Origin: Candidatus Cloacimonadota bacterium
Lineage (GTDB): Bacteria > Cloacimonadota > Cloacimonadia > Cloacimonadales > TCS61
DNA: 36,139 bases
Assembly: GCA_023137125.1 (NCBI GenBank)
Contig: JAGLPW010000083.1
Location: 1 to 36,139 of the forward strand
Direction: 5' to 3'
This document shows, in pieces, positions 7,689 through 14,969 of this stretch. Under the pieces are notes generated by a model, which was given only the letters and a program-made list of their open reading frames with translations, had not been told where the DNA came from and searched no databases. A program made the position numbers and the translations under genes. Position 1 is the first letter of the stretch; every line of letters begins with the position of its first letter.

Positions 7689-7892
7689 ATGGCAAGAATG
7701 ACCGTTGACGCGGAAATATGTAAAGGCTGTGGTTTGTGTATTCCAGCGTGCCCTAAGAGTATTATTAGATTTTCTGAAAGTATCAATTCCAAGGGCTATC
7801 ATTATTCTGAATGTTTTGATCAAGAAGCTTGTATTGCTTGTAAATTATGCTATACAACTTGTCCAGACGTAGCAATTACAATAGAAAAATAA
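7689..7892 (+). CDS. 2-oxoacid:ferredoxin oxidoreductase, delta (ferredoxin) subunit
   Basis: This 67-residue two-[4Fe-4S] ferredoxin-type subunit has two full cysteine motifs: C11-x2-C14-x2-C17-x3-C21 followed by proline, and C48-x2-C51-x2-C54-x3-C58 followed by proline. It should carry electrons from the thiamine-diphosphate centre of the oxidoreductase to soluble ferredoxin. It is the first gene of the delta-alpha-beta-gamma operon, with AAGGAG upstream of its ATG. The order and size match 2-oxoisovalerate (Vor) and 2-oxoglutarate (Kor) ferredoxin oxidoreductases. Fixing the substrate needs the alpha and beta subunits placed in a phylogeny. Confidence 0.92.
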   Translation: MARMTVDAEICKGCGLCIPACPKSIIRFSESINSKGYHYSECFDQEACIACKLCYTTCPDVAITIEK

Positions 7893-7904
7893 ATGGAGGA
7901 TATT

Positions 7905-8993
7905 ATGGCTGAAAAGGTTTTGATGAAGGGTAATGAAGCAGTTGCTGAAGCCGCTATCCGTGCAGGTTGCAGGCTTTATTTTGCTTATCCGATCACTCCT
8001 CAAAGTGAATTAATAGAATATATGTCTAGAATGATGCCGAAAGTAGACGGTAATTTTGTGCAGGCAGAAAGTGAAATTGCTGCAATAAATATGGTATACG
8101 GAGCATCAGGATGCGGAAGAAGAACTATGACATCTTCTTCTTCACCTGGTATTTCCCTTAAAATGGAAGGAATTTCATATCTGGCCGGAGCAAATTTACC
8201 TGCTGTTATTGTAAATGTTCAGCGTGGTGGTCCGGGACTTGGTGATATTCAACCTGCACAAGGTGATTATTTTCAGGCAACAAAAGGTGGAGGTCATGGA
8301 GATTACCGTCTTATAGTTTTAGCACCAAGCACAGTTCAAGAATTTGCAGATATGGCAGATCTGGCTTTTGATCTTGGAGACAAATACAGAAATCCCGTAA
8401 TGATACTTTCTGATGGACTTCTAGGGCAAATGATGGAACCTGTTGAGTTTAAGCCTTACAAAACAGAAGAGGAATTGAAACAACTTGATGAGCAGCATTT
8501 CGATTGGTGTATGCATCCAAATGAAGATGAGCCGAATCATCATCACCATGAGATCAATTCTTTAGAGATCGATCCTCTGATTTTAGAACAGCATGTTATT
8601 AAGCTTGGAAAGAAATATGATAAGATCACTAAGAACGAGATAAGATATGAAAAGTATAATATTTCTGATGATAATGAAGTTGTGGTTGTTGCATTCGGTA
8701 CTGCTGCTAGAATAGCAAAATCTGCTATCGATGAATTACAGGAAGCAGGAACAAGTATTGGCATGATCAGACCGATAACAGTCTGGCCATATCCTTATGA
8801 TGCAATTAAAAATGTTCTTCATGATAAAGTTAAAAAGGTTGTTGTTTGCGAATTGAATCTTGGTCAGATGGTCGAAGATGTGAAACTGGCAGTTAATGGA
8901 AAAATACCTGTAGAATTCCTTGGAAAAGTGGGTGGTATTTTATTTACACCAGATGAAATTAAAGCTAAGATCTTGGATAAACAGGGGGAATGA
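7905..8993 (+). CDS. 2-oxoacid:ferredoxin oxidoreductase, alpha subunit (VorB/KorA type)
   Basis: This 362-residue pyrimidine-binding subunit of a 2-oxoacid:ferredoxin oxidoreductase acts with the neighbouring beta subunit to decarboxylate a 2-oxo acid to acyl-CoA in the cytoplasm. Recognisable pieces are GNEAVAEAAIRAGCRLYFAYPITPQSEL near the N-terminus, AESEIAAINMVYGA, TSSSSPGISLKMEG, and NVQRGGPGLGDIQPAQGDYFQ, followed by a His/Asn-rich linker (EPNHHHHEIN) common in Vor-type alpha subunits. I chose the ATG at 7905 over the in-frame ATG at 7893 because GGAGGA (7895-7900) sits inside the longer version at correct spacing for 7905. Vor (branched-chain 2-oxoacids) is my leading guess over Kor (2-oxoglutarate). 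It overlaps the next gene by four bases. Confidence 0.93.
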   Translation: MAEKVLMKGNEAVAEAAIRAGCRLYFAYPITPQSELIEYMSRMMPKVDGNFVQAESEIAAINMVYGASGCGRRTMTSSSSPGISLKMEGISYLAGANLPAVIVNVQRGGPGLGDIQPAQGDYFQATKGGGHGDYRLIVLAPSTVQEFADMADLAFDLGDKYRNPVMILSDGLLGQMMEPVEFKPYKTEEELKQLDEQHFDWCMHPNEDEPNHHHHEINSLEIDPLILEQHVIKLGKKYDKITKNEIRYEKYNISDDNEVVVVAFGTAARIAKSAIDELQEAGTSIGMIRPITVWPYPYDAIKNVLHDKVKKVVVCELNLGQMVEDVKLAVNGKIPVEFLGKVGGILFTPDEIKAKILDKQGE

Positions 8994-9745
8994 TGGAAAT
9001 TATTGCACAAAGACCAAAATCATTAACTGATATACAATTTACATACTGTCCCGGTTGTACTCACGGTATTTCCCACAGACTTATAGCAGAAGCAATTGAT
9101 GAACTGGAAATGAGAAATCAAATGATGGGTGTTGCTCCGGTTGGCTGTTCTGTTTTTGCATACAAGTTTTTCAATTTCGATATGGCAGAAGCTGCTCATG
9201 GTAGAGCTCCGGCTGTGGCAACAGGAATGAAAAGAGCACGACCCGATATGCATGTGTTCACATATCAGGGAGATGGTGATCTTGCCGCTATTGGTACTGC
9301 CGAGATCATTCATGCAGCAAATAGGGGAGAGAATATCACCGTTTTCTTCGTGAATAATGCAATTTATGGAATGACAGGTGGTCAGATGGCTCCTACAACT
9401 CTTCCCGGTATGAAAACTTCAACCTCACCTTACGGAAGAGATGAGAAAGATATTGGTTATCCTATTCAAGCTTGCGAATTAATAAATTCTCTGAGAGCTC
9501 CTTATTTTATCGAACGCGTTTCCCTGCTTTCTCCTCAAGATATTCTTAAAGCAAAGAAAGTTGTAAAAAAAGCTCTTCAATTTAACAAAGAAGAAAGAGG
9601 TTTTACTTTTGTTGAGTTTGTTTCTACATGTCCTACAAATTGGGGAATTGAACCGGTGAAAGCTTTGGATTGGGCAAAAGAGAATATGTTACCTTTCTTC
9701 CCACTTGGCAATTTCCGCGACAGATCCTTAGAAGGAGGGGAATAA
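8990..9745 (+). CDS. 2-oxoacid:ferredoxin oxidoreductase, beta subunit (thiamine diphosphate-binding)
   Basis: This 251-residue protein is the thiamine diphosphate-binding beta subunit. The CPGCTHG motif (C20, C23) and later C53 (VGCSVF) supply cysteines typical of the family. The ThDP/Mg site is visible as GDGDLAAIG (94-102) and VNNAIYGMTGGQ (121-132). With the alpha subunit it forms the active site that yields acyl-CoA and passes electrons to ferredoxin. Two adjacent ATGs (8990, 8993) are possible starts behind GGGGG at 8984-8988; the first overlaps the alpha-subunit stop in an ATGA arrangement, implying translational coupling. Its own stop overlaps the start of the gamma subunit by one base. 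Confidence 0.94.
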   Translation: MMEIIAQRPKSLTDIQFTYCPGCTHGISHRLIAEAIDELEMRNQMMGVAPVGCSVFAYKFFNFDMAEAAHGRAPAVATGMKRARPDMHVFTYQGDGDLAAIGTAEIIHAANRGENITVFFVNNAIYGMTGGQMAPTTLPGMKTSTSPYGRDEKDIGYPIQACELINSLRAPYFIERVSLLSPQDILKAKKVVKKALQFNKEERGFTFVEFVSTCPTNWGIEPVKALDWAKENMLPFFPLGNFRDRSLEGGE

Positions 9746-10284
9746 TGAAAACTGAAATTATTTGCTCCGGATTTGGTGGACAAGGTGCTCTTACAATTGG
9801 TAAATTTCTGGCAAAAGCAGGAATGGGAGAAGGACTTAATGTTTCATGGCTTCCTTCTTACGGACCTGAAATGCGTGGTGGAACTGCAAATGTTTCCGCT
9901 GTTATTTCAGATAAACCAATAGCTTCACCTTTGGTAACTTATCCCGATATTCTCATAGCTTTAAATCAACCTTCTATTGATAAATTCGGTCCGGATATAA
10001 AAAAAAATGGGTTGCTTATTTTTAATACGGATATGTGTCCTCACGGTATAAAGCGTGATGATATTACTATTATAAAAGCACCAATGAATCAAATTGCTAA
10101 AGAAATTGGAAGCATGATGGTTTTGAATATGGTTGCAATCGGCATTGTTATTGGCAAGACAGGGATCGTGAAATACGAAACTCTTGAAAATGACCTTAAT
10201 GGTTTCCTCAAGAAAAAGAATCCTGAGCTTTTGGAAGCTAACCTTAAAGCTATAAAAAAAGGAATTGAAATAGGTAAAAAATAA
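9745..10284 (+). CDS. 2-oxoacid:ferredoxin oxidoreductase, gamma subunit
   Basis: This 179-residue gamma-domain protein begins with TEIICSGFGGQGALTIGKFLAKAG, the glycine-rich start typical of KorC/VorC/PorC gamma subunits. It continues with WLPSYGPEMRGGTANVSAVIS, which is diagnostic of this domain. It binds the CoA-side/structural interface of the complex. I place the start at 9745, behind GGAGGGG at 9734-9740; a longer reading from the TTG at 9670 would overlap the beta gene by 76 bases and has no support. The stop is followed by the terminator at 10333, so the four-gene operon ends here. Confidence 0.94.
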   Translation: MKTEIICSGFGGQGALTIGKFLAKAGMGEGLNVSWLPSYGPEMRGGTANVSAVISDKPIASPLVTYPDILIALNQPSIDKFGPDIKKNGLLIFNTDMCPHGIKRDDITIIKAPMNQIAKEIGSMMVLNMVAIGIVIGKTGIVKYETLENDLNGFLKKKNPELLEANLKAIKKGIEIGKK

Positions 10285-10332
10285 TCATAACCGATTTTCA
10301 GGTTAATTGAGAAAAATGGTTTTATTTAATAG

Positions 10333-10364
10333 AATAGCCCGACAGAAATGCCGGGTTATTTTTT
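10333..10364 (+). terminator. Intrinsic terminator after the oxidoreductase operon
   Basis: AATAGCCCG (10333-10341) pairs with CGGGTTATT (10352-10360) with one G-U wobble across a ten-base loop, and continues into a run of T's (10359-10364). This is a standard rho-independent terminator. Confidence 0.85.
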
Positions 10365-10380
10365 ATATATTAAAATTAAA

Positions 10381-10412
10381 TTGACATTAATATTATATAT
10401 TTAAGTTCTAAA
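10381..10412 (+). promoter_or_regulatory. Candidate promoter of the lipoprotein cluster
   Basis: TTGACA at 10381-10386 lies 57 bases before the LpoB-like gene, just after the terminator. As at 7621, there is no clear TATAAT at normal spacing. The downstream stretch TTCTAAATCATTAAA (10406-10420) parallels TTCTACTGCATAAAA behind the other TTGACA. Confidence 0.45.
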
Positions 10413-10437
10413 TCATTAAAACTAATTAGGAGGTAAC

Positions 10438-11049
10438 ATGAAAATAAGTAAAATTGCAGTATTTGGATTATTAGTGATCATATTAATGCTTGTAGGTTGT
10501 GCAGCCCCTACTCGTACGGTTGAAAGAATTTCTGCGGAAGAGGTTACTGACCGTAGTGGCAATTGGAATGATACCGATTCACGTTTGGTTGCAGAGCAGA
10601 TGATAAAAGATTTGATGTACAGACCCTGGTTGCAGGATTTTGTTCTTGAAGAAGATAGAAAACCTGTGATGATTGTTGGAACTATCAGAAATTTTAGTTC
10701 CGAACATATTCAGGCAGATATTTTTATAAAGGATATAGAAAGAGAGCTTATCAACAGCGGAAAAGTTAAATTTGTAGCAAGTAAGAAAGAGCGTGATGAG
10801 ATCAGAGATGAGAGAATGGAACAGCAATCTTATGCTAGTGATGAAACAGCAAAAAGACTTGCTGCGGAATCCGGTGCAGATTTCATACTTCAGGGTGGAA
10901 TAAAATCTAATATTGATGCAAGTGGTGGAAAAGCAGTAAAATTCTATCAAGTAGATCTTGAACTTATAAATGTAGAATCAAACGAAAAAGTATGGATTGG
11001 ATCGAAAGAAATAAAGAAATACGTTAAGAAAAACAAAGTGAAATGGTAG
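10438..11049 (+). CDS. LpoB-like outer-membrane lipoprotein (penicillin-binding protein activator family)
   Basis: This 203-residue lipoprotein begins with a hydrophobic signal and a lipobox ending LVGC, so C21 should be lipidated. The region GNWNDTDSRLVAEQMIKDLM is characteristic of the LpoB/YcfM family (COG3417), followed by PVMIVGTIRNFSSEHIQADIF and ESGADFILQGGIKS. In Enterobacteria LpoB activates penicillin-binding protein 1B from the outer membrane. Many bacteria carry LpoB-like proteins next to COG3014 and LPP20-like lipoproteins, as here, and their target is not known outside Enterobacteria. A strong AGGAGGT ribosome site precedes the ATG. It heads a tight cluster with the next two genes (gaps of 7 and 20 bases). 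Confidence 0.88.
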   Translation: MKISKIAVFGLLVIILMLVGCAAPTRTVERISAEEVTDRSGNWNDTDSRLVAEQMIKDLMYRPWLQDFVLEEDRKPVMIVGTIRNFSSEHIQADIFIKDIERELINSGKVKFVASKKERDEIRDERMEQQSYASDETAKRLAAESGADFILQGGIKSNIDASGGKAVKFYQVDLELINVESNEKVWIGSKEIKKYVKKNKVKW

Positions 11050-11056
11050 ATCAAGA

Positions 11057-12451
11057 ATGAACAGAACACTCAAAGTATTTCTGATCCTTGTAATTTTATT
11101 CGTATTAAGTTGTGCAAACACAAAAAGCTCTAAAATACAGTTTGTCGGGATTGATGATAAACTTATCTCTCGTGACTATCAAGGTGCGCTAAATCAGATC
11201 AAAGCAGCTAAAGATAAATTTTATAAAGAGAAAGAAAAAGCACTCTATTATGTGGATGCTGGAATGCTGCATCACTATAATGGTGATTTTGAACAGAGTA
11301 ATAAATTACTTTCTAAAGCAGAAACAGCATTTGATGAGCTATATACTAAAAGTCTAGGTCGTGGAGCAGCTTCAATGTTATTGAATGATAACATTCTGGA
11401 GTATTCCGGTGAGGATTATGAAGATGTATATCTCAATGTTTTCAAAGCACTTAATTATGTTGAGCTAGATAAATTTGATGATGCATTTGTTGAGATCAGA
11501 AAGATAAATGAGAAACTTTCTTTACTTGAGCAAAAGCACAAAAAAATGGCAAAACAATATAACTCATCCAAAGATAAGAAGAAGAATTTTGAGACAGGTA
11601 AGAATAAATTCCATAATTCTGCTCTTGGAAGATATTTAAGCATGCTTCTTTACCGTGCCGAAGGAAAGATGGATGACGCCAGAATTGATAAAGAAAAAAT
11701 TGATGAAGCCTGGCAATTGCAATCACATATCTATAATTTCAGCAAACCATCTTTAAGTAGCTATCTTAACAGAACTGATAAAGCAAAGATCAATATTGTC
11801 TCCTTCACCGGTAGAGCTCCCGATAAGAAAGCAAATACACTTTATATCCATACAGAAAAGGATCTAGTTATAATTGGAACTACAAAAGAAAACCCTCGTG
11901 GAAAACAAAATTTGGAAACATTGGATCTGATAAAATGGAAGGATATGAAAAAAGGATATCACTTCAAATTCCAACTTCCATTTATGAAAAAAAGAAAATC
12001 TAATATTGGAAGGATAGAAGTTCTTATTGATGGTAACATTGCCACTGATCTACAGCTAATAGAAGATATCGAGAGAGTTGCATTGGAAACATTCAAAATA
12101 AAGGAACCCATGATCTATCTAAAGACAATTACCAGAACTGTTATTAAGGGACTTTTTGCAGCAAAACGCAAAGAAGAAATGGAGAAGAAAATAGATAATG
12201 CTCTTTTAGGATTTGCAGCTCGATTGGCTACAGATGCAATTGTGGACGCAACTGAAAATGCTGACCTTAGAATATCTAGATTCTTTCCGGCAAAAACTTC
12301 TATTACCGAAATTGAAGTAACTCCTGGAATACATAATATCAAAGTGAAATATTATTCCAAAAAAGGTTCCGTACTTTTTGTTGATGATCTTGGAGATAAA
12401 AACATTTCAAAATCAGGATTGAATTTATTTGAATCATTTTATTTAAATTAA
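11057..12451 (+). CDS. COG3014-like lipoprotein of unknown function
   Basis: This 464-residue protein has a short hydrophobic signal ending LSC-A, so C19 is a probable lipidation site. The N-terminal half is helical and TPR-like: repeated A-x-x-x-Y/F patterns in DYQGALNQIKAAKDKFYKEK, HHYNGDFEQSNKLLSKAE and YVELDKFDDAFVEIRKI. The C-terminal half looks beta-rich, with an amphipathic segment near residues 370-400. The pattern and the placement directly after an LpoB-like gene fit the COG3014 family, uncharacterised proteins that travel with LpoB. A role in outer-membrane or peptidoglycan assembly is inferred from context only. Only seven bases separate it from the preceding stop. Confidence 0.75.
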   Translation: MNRTLKVFLILVILFVLSCANTKSSKIQFVGIDDKLISRDYQGALNQIKAAKDKFYKEKEKALYYVDAGMLHHYNGDFEQSNKLLSKAETAFDELYTKSLGRGAASMLLNDNILEYSGEDYEDVYLNVFKALNYVELDKFDDAFVEIRKINEKLSLLEQKHKKMAKQYNSSKDKKKNFETGKNKFHNSALGRYLSMLLYRAEGKMDDARIDKEKIDEAWQLQSHIYNFSKPSLSSYLNRTDKAKINIVSFTGRAPDKKANTLYIHTEKDLVIIGTTKENPRGKQNLETLDLIKWKDMKKGYHFKFQLPFMKKRKSNIGRIEVLIDGNIATDLQLIEDIERVALETFKIKEPMIYLKTITRTVIKGLFAAKRKEEMEKKIDNALLGFAARLATDAIVDATENADLRISRFFPAKTSITEIEVTPGIHNIKVKYYSKKGSVLFVDDLGDKNISKSGLNLFESFYLN

Positions 12452-12471
12452 TCTAAATAATGAGAGGAAAT

Positions 12472-13494
12472 ATGAAAAAAACAATTTTACTATCAATTAT
12501 TATCATTCTTATACTTTCATGTGCTGCGCACGCCAAAAAAAGAAAAGGTTCCAAACCGGAATGGCTAATGAATCCAAAAGCTGTTTATTCGGAACAGATG
12601 TATCTTACAGCTATCGGTGAGGGAGATTCAAGAAGTGATGCAGAAAATATGGCTGCCGGTAAATTAGCTCGAATATTTGAATCTAACATCAAAGCAGAAG
12701 AGACAGTTAATCAACGCTATATGGAACTAACGAAAAACAATAAAACTAGCACAGAAGAACAAACCGATGTAACTAAAAGTGTGAATATCCAGTCTCAACA
12801 AACGCTTTTTAATATCCAATATGGAGAAAGTTATACAGATGATGTCGGGCAAGTTCATGCTATTGCTTTTCTAAATAGAATGAAGACGGCAGAGATCTAT
12901 GAGAGTAAAATTAATAAAAATGCAGGTCGTATAGATTATTTCATAGGAATAGCTGATAAGTCTGCTGATCCAATTCTTAAATATGCCGCAATGAGCGCAG
13001 CATCTGCTGTAAGCTCCATTAATGAATCGCTGCTTGCTCAACTCACTATTATTTTCCCTTCTGCTATTGATATGCTTGAGATAAACTATAATCATGACAT
13101 AATTGTAAGAGATGCAAAAGCAGCAGCGGCAGCAGTTTCATGTAAAATTGAAATACAGAATGATGAAGAAAATAAGATCACGATATTGCTGGAAGAACTT
13201 ATAAACGATCTGGGATTTGTCCTTTCTAAAGACAATGTATTAAAAATAGATGGTAATATATTACTGGAAGAAACAGACTTGAAGCGCGATTTGGAGTTTA
13301 TTCGTTTTGAATTGCAGATAAATGTTTCAGATAATAAAGATAATATTATTGTATCCATGTCTGAGAAGGGTAGAGAAGGGCATGTTTCTGCCTCAGAAGC
13401 AAAGGCGCGTGCTATTCGCACACTTGGTAAAAAGATCAATAAGCAACTAAAGAAGAAATTGATCACCTATCTAGATGGAATGGTTTTGGAATAG
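12472..13494 (+). CDS. LPP20-like envelope protein
   Basis: This 340-residue exported protein has signal MKKTILLSIIIILILSCAAHA. The LSC at 15-17 could be a lipobox (C17), or AHA-K a signal peptidase I site. The segment KPEWLMNP, then YLTAIGEGDSRSDAENMAAGKLARIFE, is the pattern of the LPP20 lipoprotein family: a tryptophan near the N-terminus and a G-x-G/A-x-S-x-x-x-A helix. I prefer the ATG at 12472 to the one at 12460 because AGAGGA lies between them at correct spacing. Along with the LpoB-like and COG3014-like genes it forms an outer-membrane lipoprotein trio. The function of the family outside Helicobacter is unknown. Confidence 0.78.
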   Translation: MKKTILLSIIIILILSCAAHAKKRKGSKPEWLMNPKAVYSEQMYLTAIGEGDSRSDAENMAAGKLARIFESNIKAEETVNQRYMELTKNNKTSTEEQTDVTKSVNIQSQQTLFNIQYGESYTDDVGQVHAIAFLNRMKTAEIYESKINKNAGRIDYFIGIADKSADPILKYAAMSAASAVSSINESLLAQLTIIFPSAIDMLEINYNHDIIVRDAKAAAAAVSCKIEIQNDEENKITILLEELINDLGFVLSKDNVLKIDGNILLEETDLKRDLEFIRFELQINVSDNKDNIIVSMSEKGREGHVSASEAKARAIRTLGKKINKQLKKKLITYLDGMVLE

Positions 13495-13530
13495 CCATTA
13501 AAAACTCAGTGGTAAAAAAGGTATGAACAA

Positions 13531-13947
13531 ATGAACTCCTACCGTAAAGAATTATGGTTTAGCACAAATCGACGCAGAGAATTAATAAATATCACTCCCG
13601 ATATTAATAATTGTCTTCTGGAGAGTGGAATAAAGGAAGGGCTTTGTCTTGTGAATGCCATGCACATTACAGCCAGTGTATTTATCAATGATGATGAATC
13701 TGGACTTCACAACGATTTTGAAAAATGGTTGGAAAAACTTGCACCCGAAAAACCATATTCACAATACCAACATAATGGATTTGAAGATAACGCTGATGCA
13801 CATCTAAAAAGAACAATTATGGGAAGAGAAGTAGTTGTTGCCGTTACAAATGGAAAACTAGATTTTGGACCATGGGAACAGATATTTTATGGTGAGTTTG
13901 ATGGTATGCGAAAAAAACGTCTTCTTGTAAAAATAATTGGAGAATGA
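13531..13947 (+). CDS. yjbQ: YjbQ/UPF0047 family protein
   Basis: This 138-residue protein aligns by eye over its full length with the YjbQ (UPF0047) family, small trimeric proteins some of which show weak thiamine-phosphate synthase activity. Typical segments are [21 protein letters not shown], then [18 protein letters not shown], and [18 protein letters not shown]; the conserved His and Asp/Glu residues are present. The cellular role of the family is not settled. It lies 36 bases after the lipoprotein cluster and its stop codon is one base before the start of the following outer-membrane protein gene. Confidence 0.92.
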   Translation: MNSYRKELWFSTNRRRELINITPDINNCLLESGIKEGLCLVNAMHITASVFINDDESGLHNDFEKWLEKLAPEKPYSQYQHNGFEDNADAHLKRTIMGREVVVAVTNGKLDFGPWEQIFYGEFDGMRKKRLLVKIIGE

Positions 13948-13948
13948 T

Positions 13949-14815
13949 ATGAAAGTTGTATTTATATTATTATTAGTTTTTTCTGTTACAATGGTTTTTG
14001 CACAATTCGAAGAAGGATCACATTTATTTAAAGATCCATCAGTATCTTCTGAACTTTATAAAACCTGCACCATTTTTCATGTAGAAAAATTTCAAATCTC
14101 ACCGGAGATAGAATTTACACAAAGTCAGCAGAATTTGAAAATCCCATTATCATGTCCCTGGAAGAACTTTGTTTTTGGAGCACATATTCCTATTATTCGA
14201 AAAACAATTACCTATGATGATAAGAGTAAAAGTCCCATTGGTATCGGTGATATGTCTGTTACAGCTGCTTTCAGATCGTATTTAAAAGCAGACATTAAAG
14301 GATGGCAAGTGGATTATGCAGGAAACCTTACAGTAAAACTTCCAACAGGTAATAAAGATAAAATAGTAACAATAAATGGTGTTGATTCTATTGCACCTAT
14401 GGGTTCCGGCTCTTTAGATATGATATTTTCGGGTAATCTTCTTTTTAAAAGAGGAGTATATTCAGAACTATTTACAGATATACAGTTCAGATTGAACGGA
14501 CGTAACAAGGATGAAGCAAAATTAGGGAATTCGTTAAATATAAAGGGTAAATATGGCTTTATCCAGTTTGAACCGAAATTTGATGGATACATTACTATTT
14601 TGATATTTTTGAATGGGGATGGTGACGTGAATGATCCAATTGGACCTGATAAGATAGAATCTAGTATGTTTATTATCGATATTATTCCCGAATTACATTA
14701 TCTTACTTCTGTGGGAATGGCAAAAGTGAGCATTACTGTTCCAATGATTACAAGCGCAGATATTAAATTCACTCGGGATATATCTGTTCGATTTGGGCTG
14801 ACAAAAGAATTTTAG
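13949..14815 (+). CDS. Outer-membrane beta-barrel-like protein (MetA/phenol-degradation transporter-like)
   Basis: This 288-residue protein has a clear signal peptide (MKVVFILLLVFSVTMVFA followed by Q). The mature part consists of alternating short beta-strand patterns with aromatic residues, ending in DISVRFGLTKEF; a terminal phenylalanine is common in outer-membrane barrels. Segments such as IGIGDMSVTAAFRSYL and VDYAGNLTVKLPTGNKDK resemble the MetA/phenol-degradation (transporter-like) family of outer-membrane proteins. No substrate can be inferred. A start at ATG 13949 is preferred over an in-frame TTG at 13937 because GGAG lies right before it. It closes the plus-strand gene run and is convergent with the surface-protein array. 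Confidence 0.75.
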   Translation: MKVVFILLLVFSVTMVFAQFEEGSHLFKDPSVSSELYKTCTIFHVEKFQISPEIEFTQSQQNLKIPLSCPWKNFVFGAHIPIIRKTITYDDKSKSPIGIGDMSVTAAFRSYLKADIKGWQVDYAGNLTVKLPTGNKDKIVTINGVDSIAPMGSGSLDMIFSGNLLFKRGVYSELFTDIQFRLNGRNKDEAKLGNSLNIKGKYGFIQFEPKFDGYITILIFLNGDGDVNDPIGPDKIESSMFIIDIIPELHYLTSVGMAKVSITVPMITSADIKFTRDISVRFGLTKEF

Positions 14816-14833
14816 AAGTTTTTCAAAAGTTTT

Positions 14834-14861
14834 TTCCCTATGTGTGTAAACGCATAGGGAA
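14834..14861. terminator. Hairpin at the convergent junction, copy 1
   Basis: TTCCCTATGTG (14834-14844) pairs with CGCATAGGGAA (14851-14861), eleven pairs including one wobble, across the loop TGTAAA. It follows the outer-membrane protein gene by 18 bases. The downstream TTGAATATTAACATTTT is moderately T-rich, so it may terminate plus-strand transcription, though not a textbook case. Confidence 0.5.
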
Positions 14862-14886
14862 TTGAATATTAACATTTTAAAATAAC

Positions 14887-14904
14887 CCAACCGTTCACGG
14901 TTGG
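14887..14904 (-). terminator. Hairpin terminator, minus strand, second in tandem
   Basis: On the minus strand CCAACCG, loop TGAA and CGGTTGG form a perfect seven-pair stem (14887-14904), followed by GTTATTTTAAAAT. It would act as a second stop for the surface-protein operon. Confidence 0.5.
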
Positions 14905-14919
14905 TACGCATGAAACACT

Positions 14920-14954
14920 AAAATAAATAGCCCAGTCCTTTAGGGCTGGGCTAT
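14920..14954 (-). terminator. Intrinsic terminator of the surface-protein operon
   Basis: ATAGCCCAGTCC (14927-14938) and GGGCTGGGCTAT (14943-14954) form a twelve-pair stem with loop TTTA. Read on the minus strand it is followed by TTATTTTAG, a T-rich tract. It lies 15 bases after the stop of the gene ending at 14970 and should end that operon. Confidence 0.8.
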
Positions 14955-14969
14955 GTACAAATATACCTA

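Noticed and set aside
7893-7904. Start of the alpha subunit at the ATG at 7893
   Set aside because: The GGAGGA ribosome site falls inside this extension and fits the ATG at 7905.
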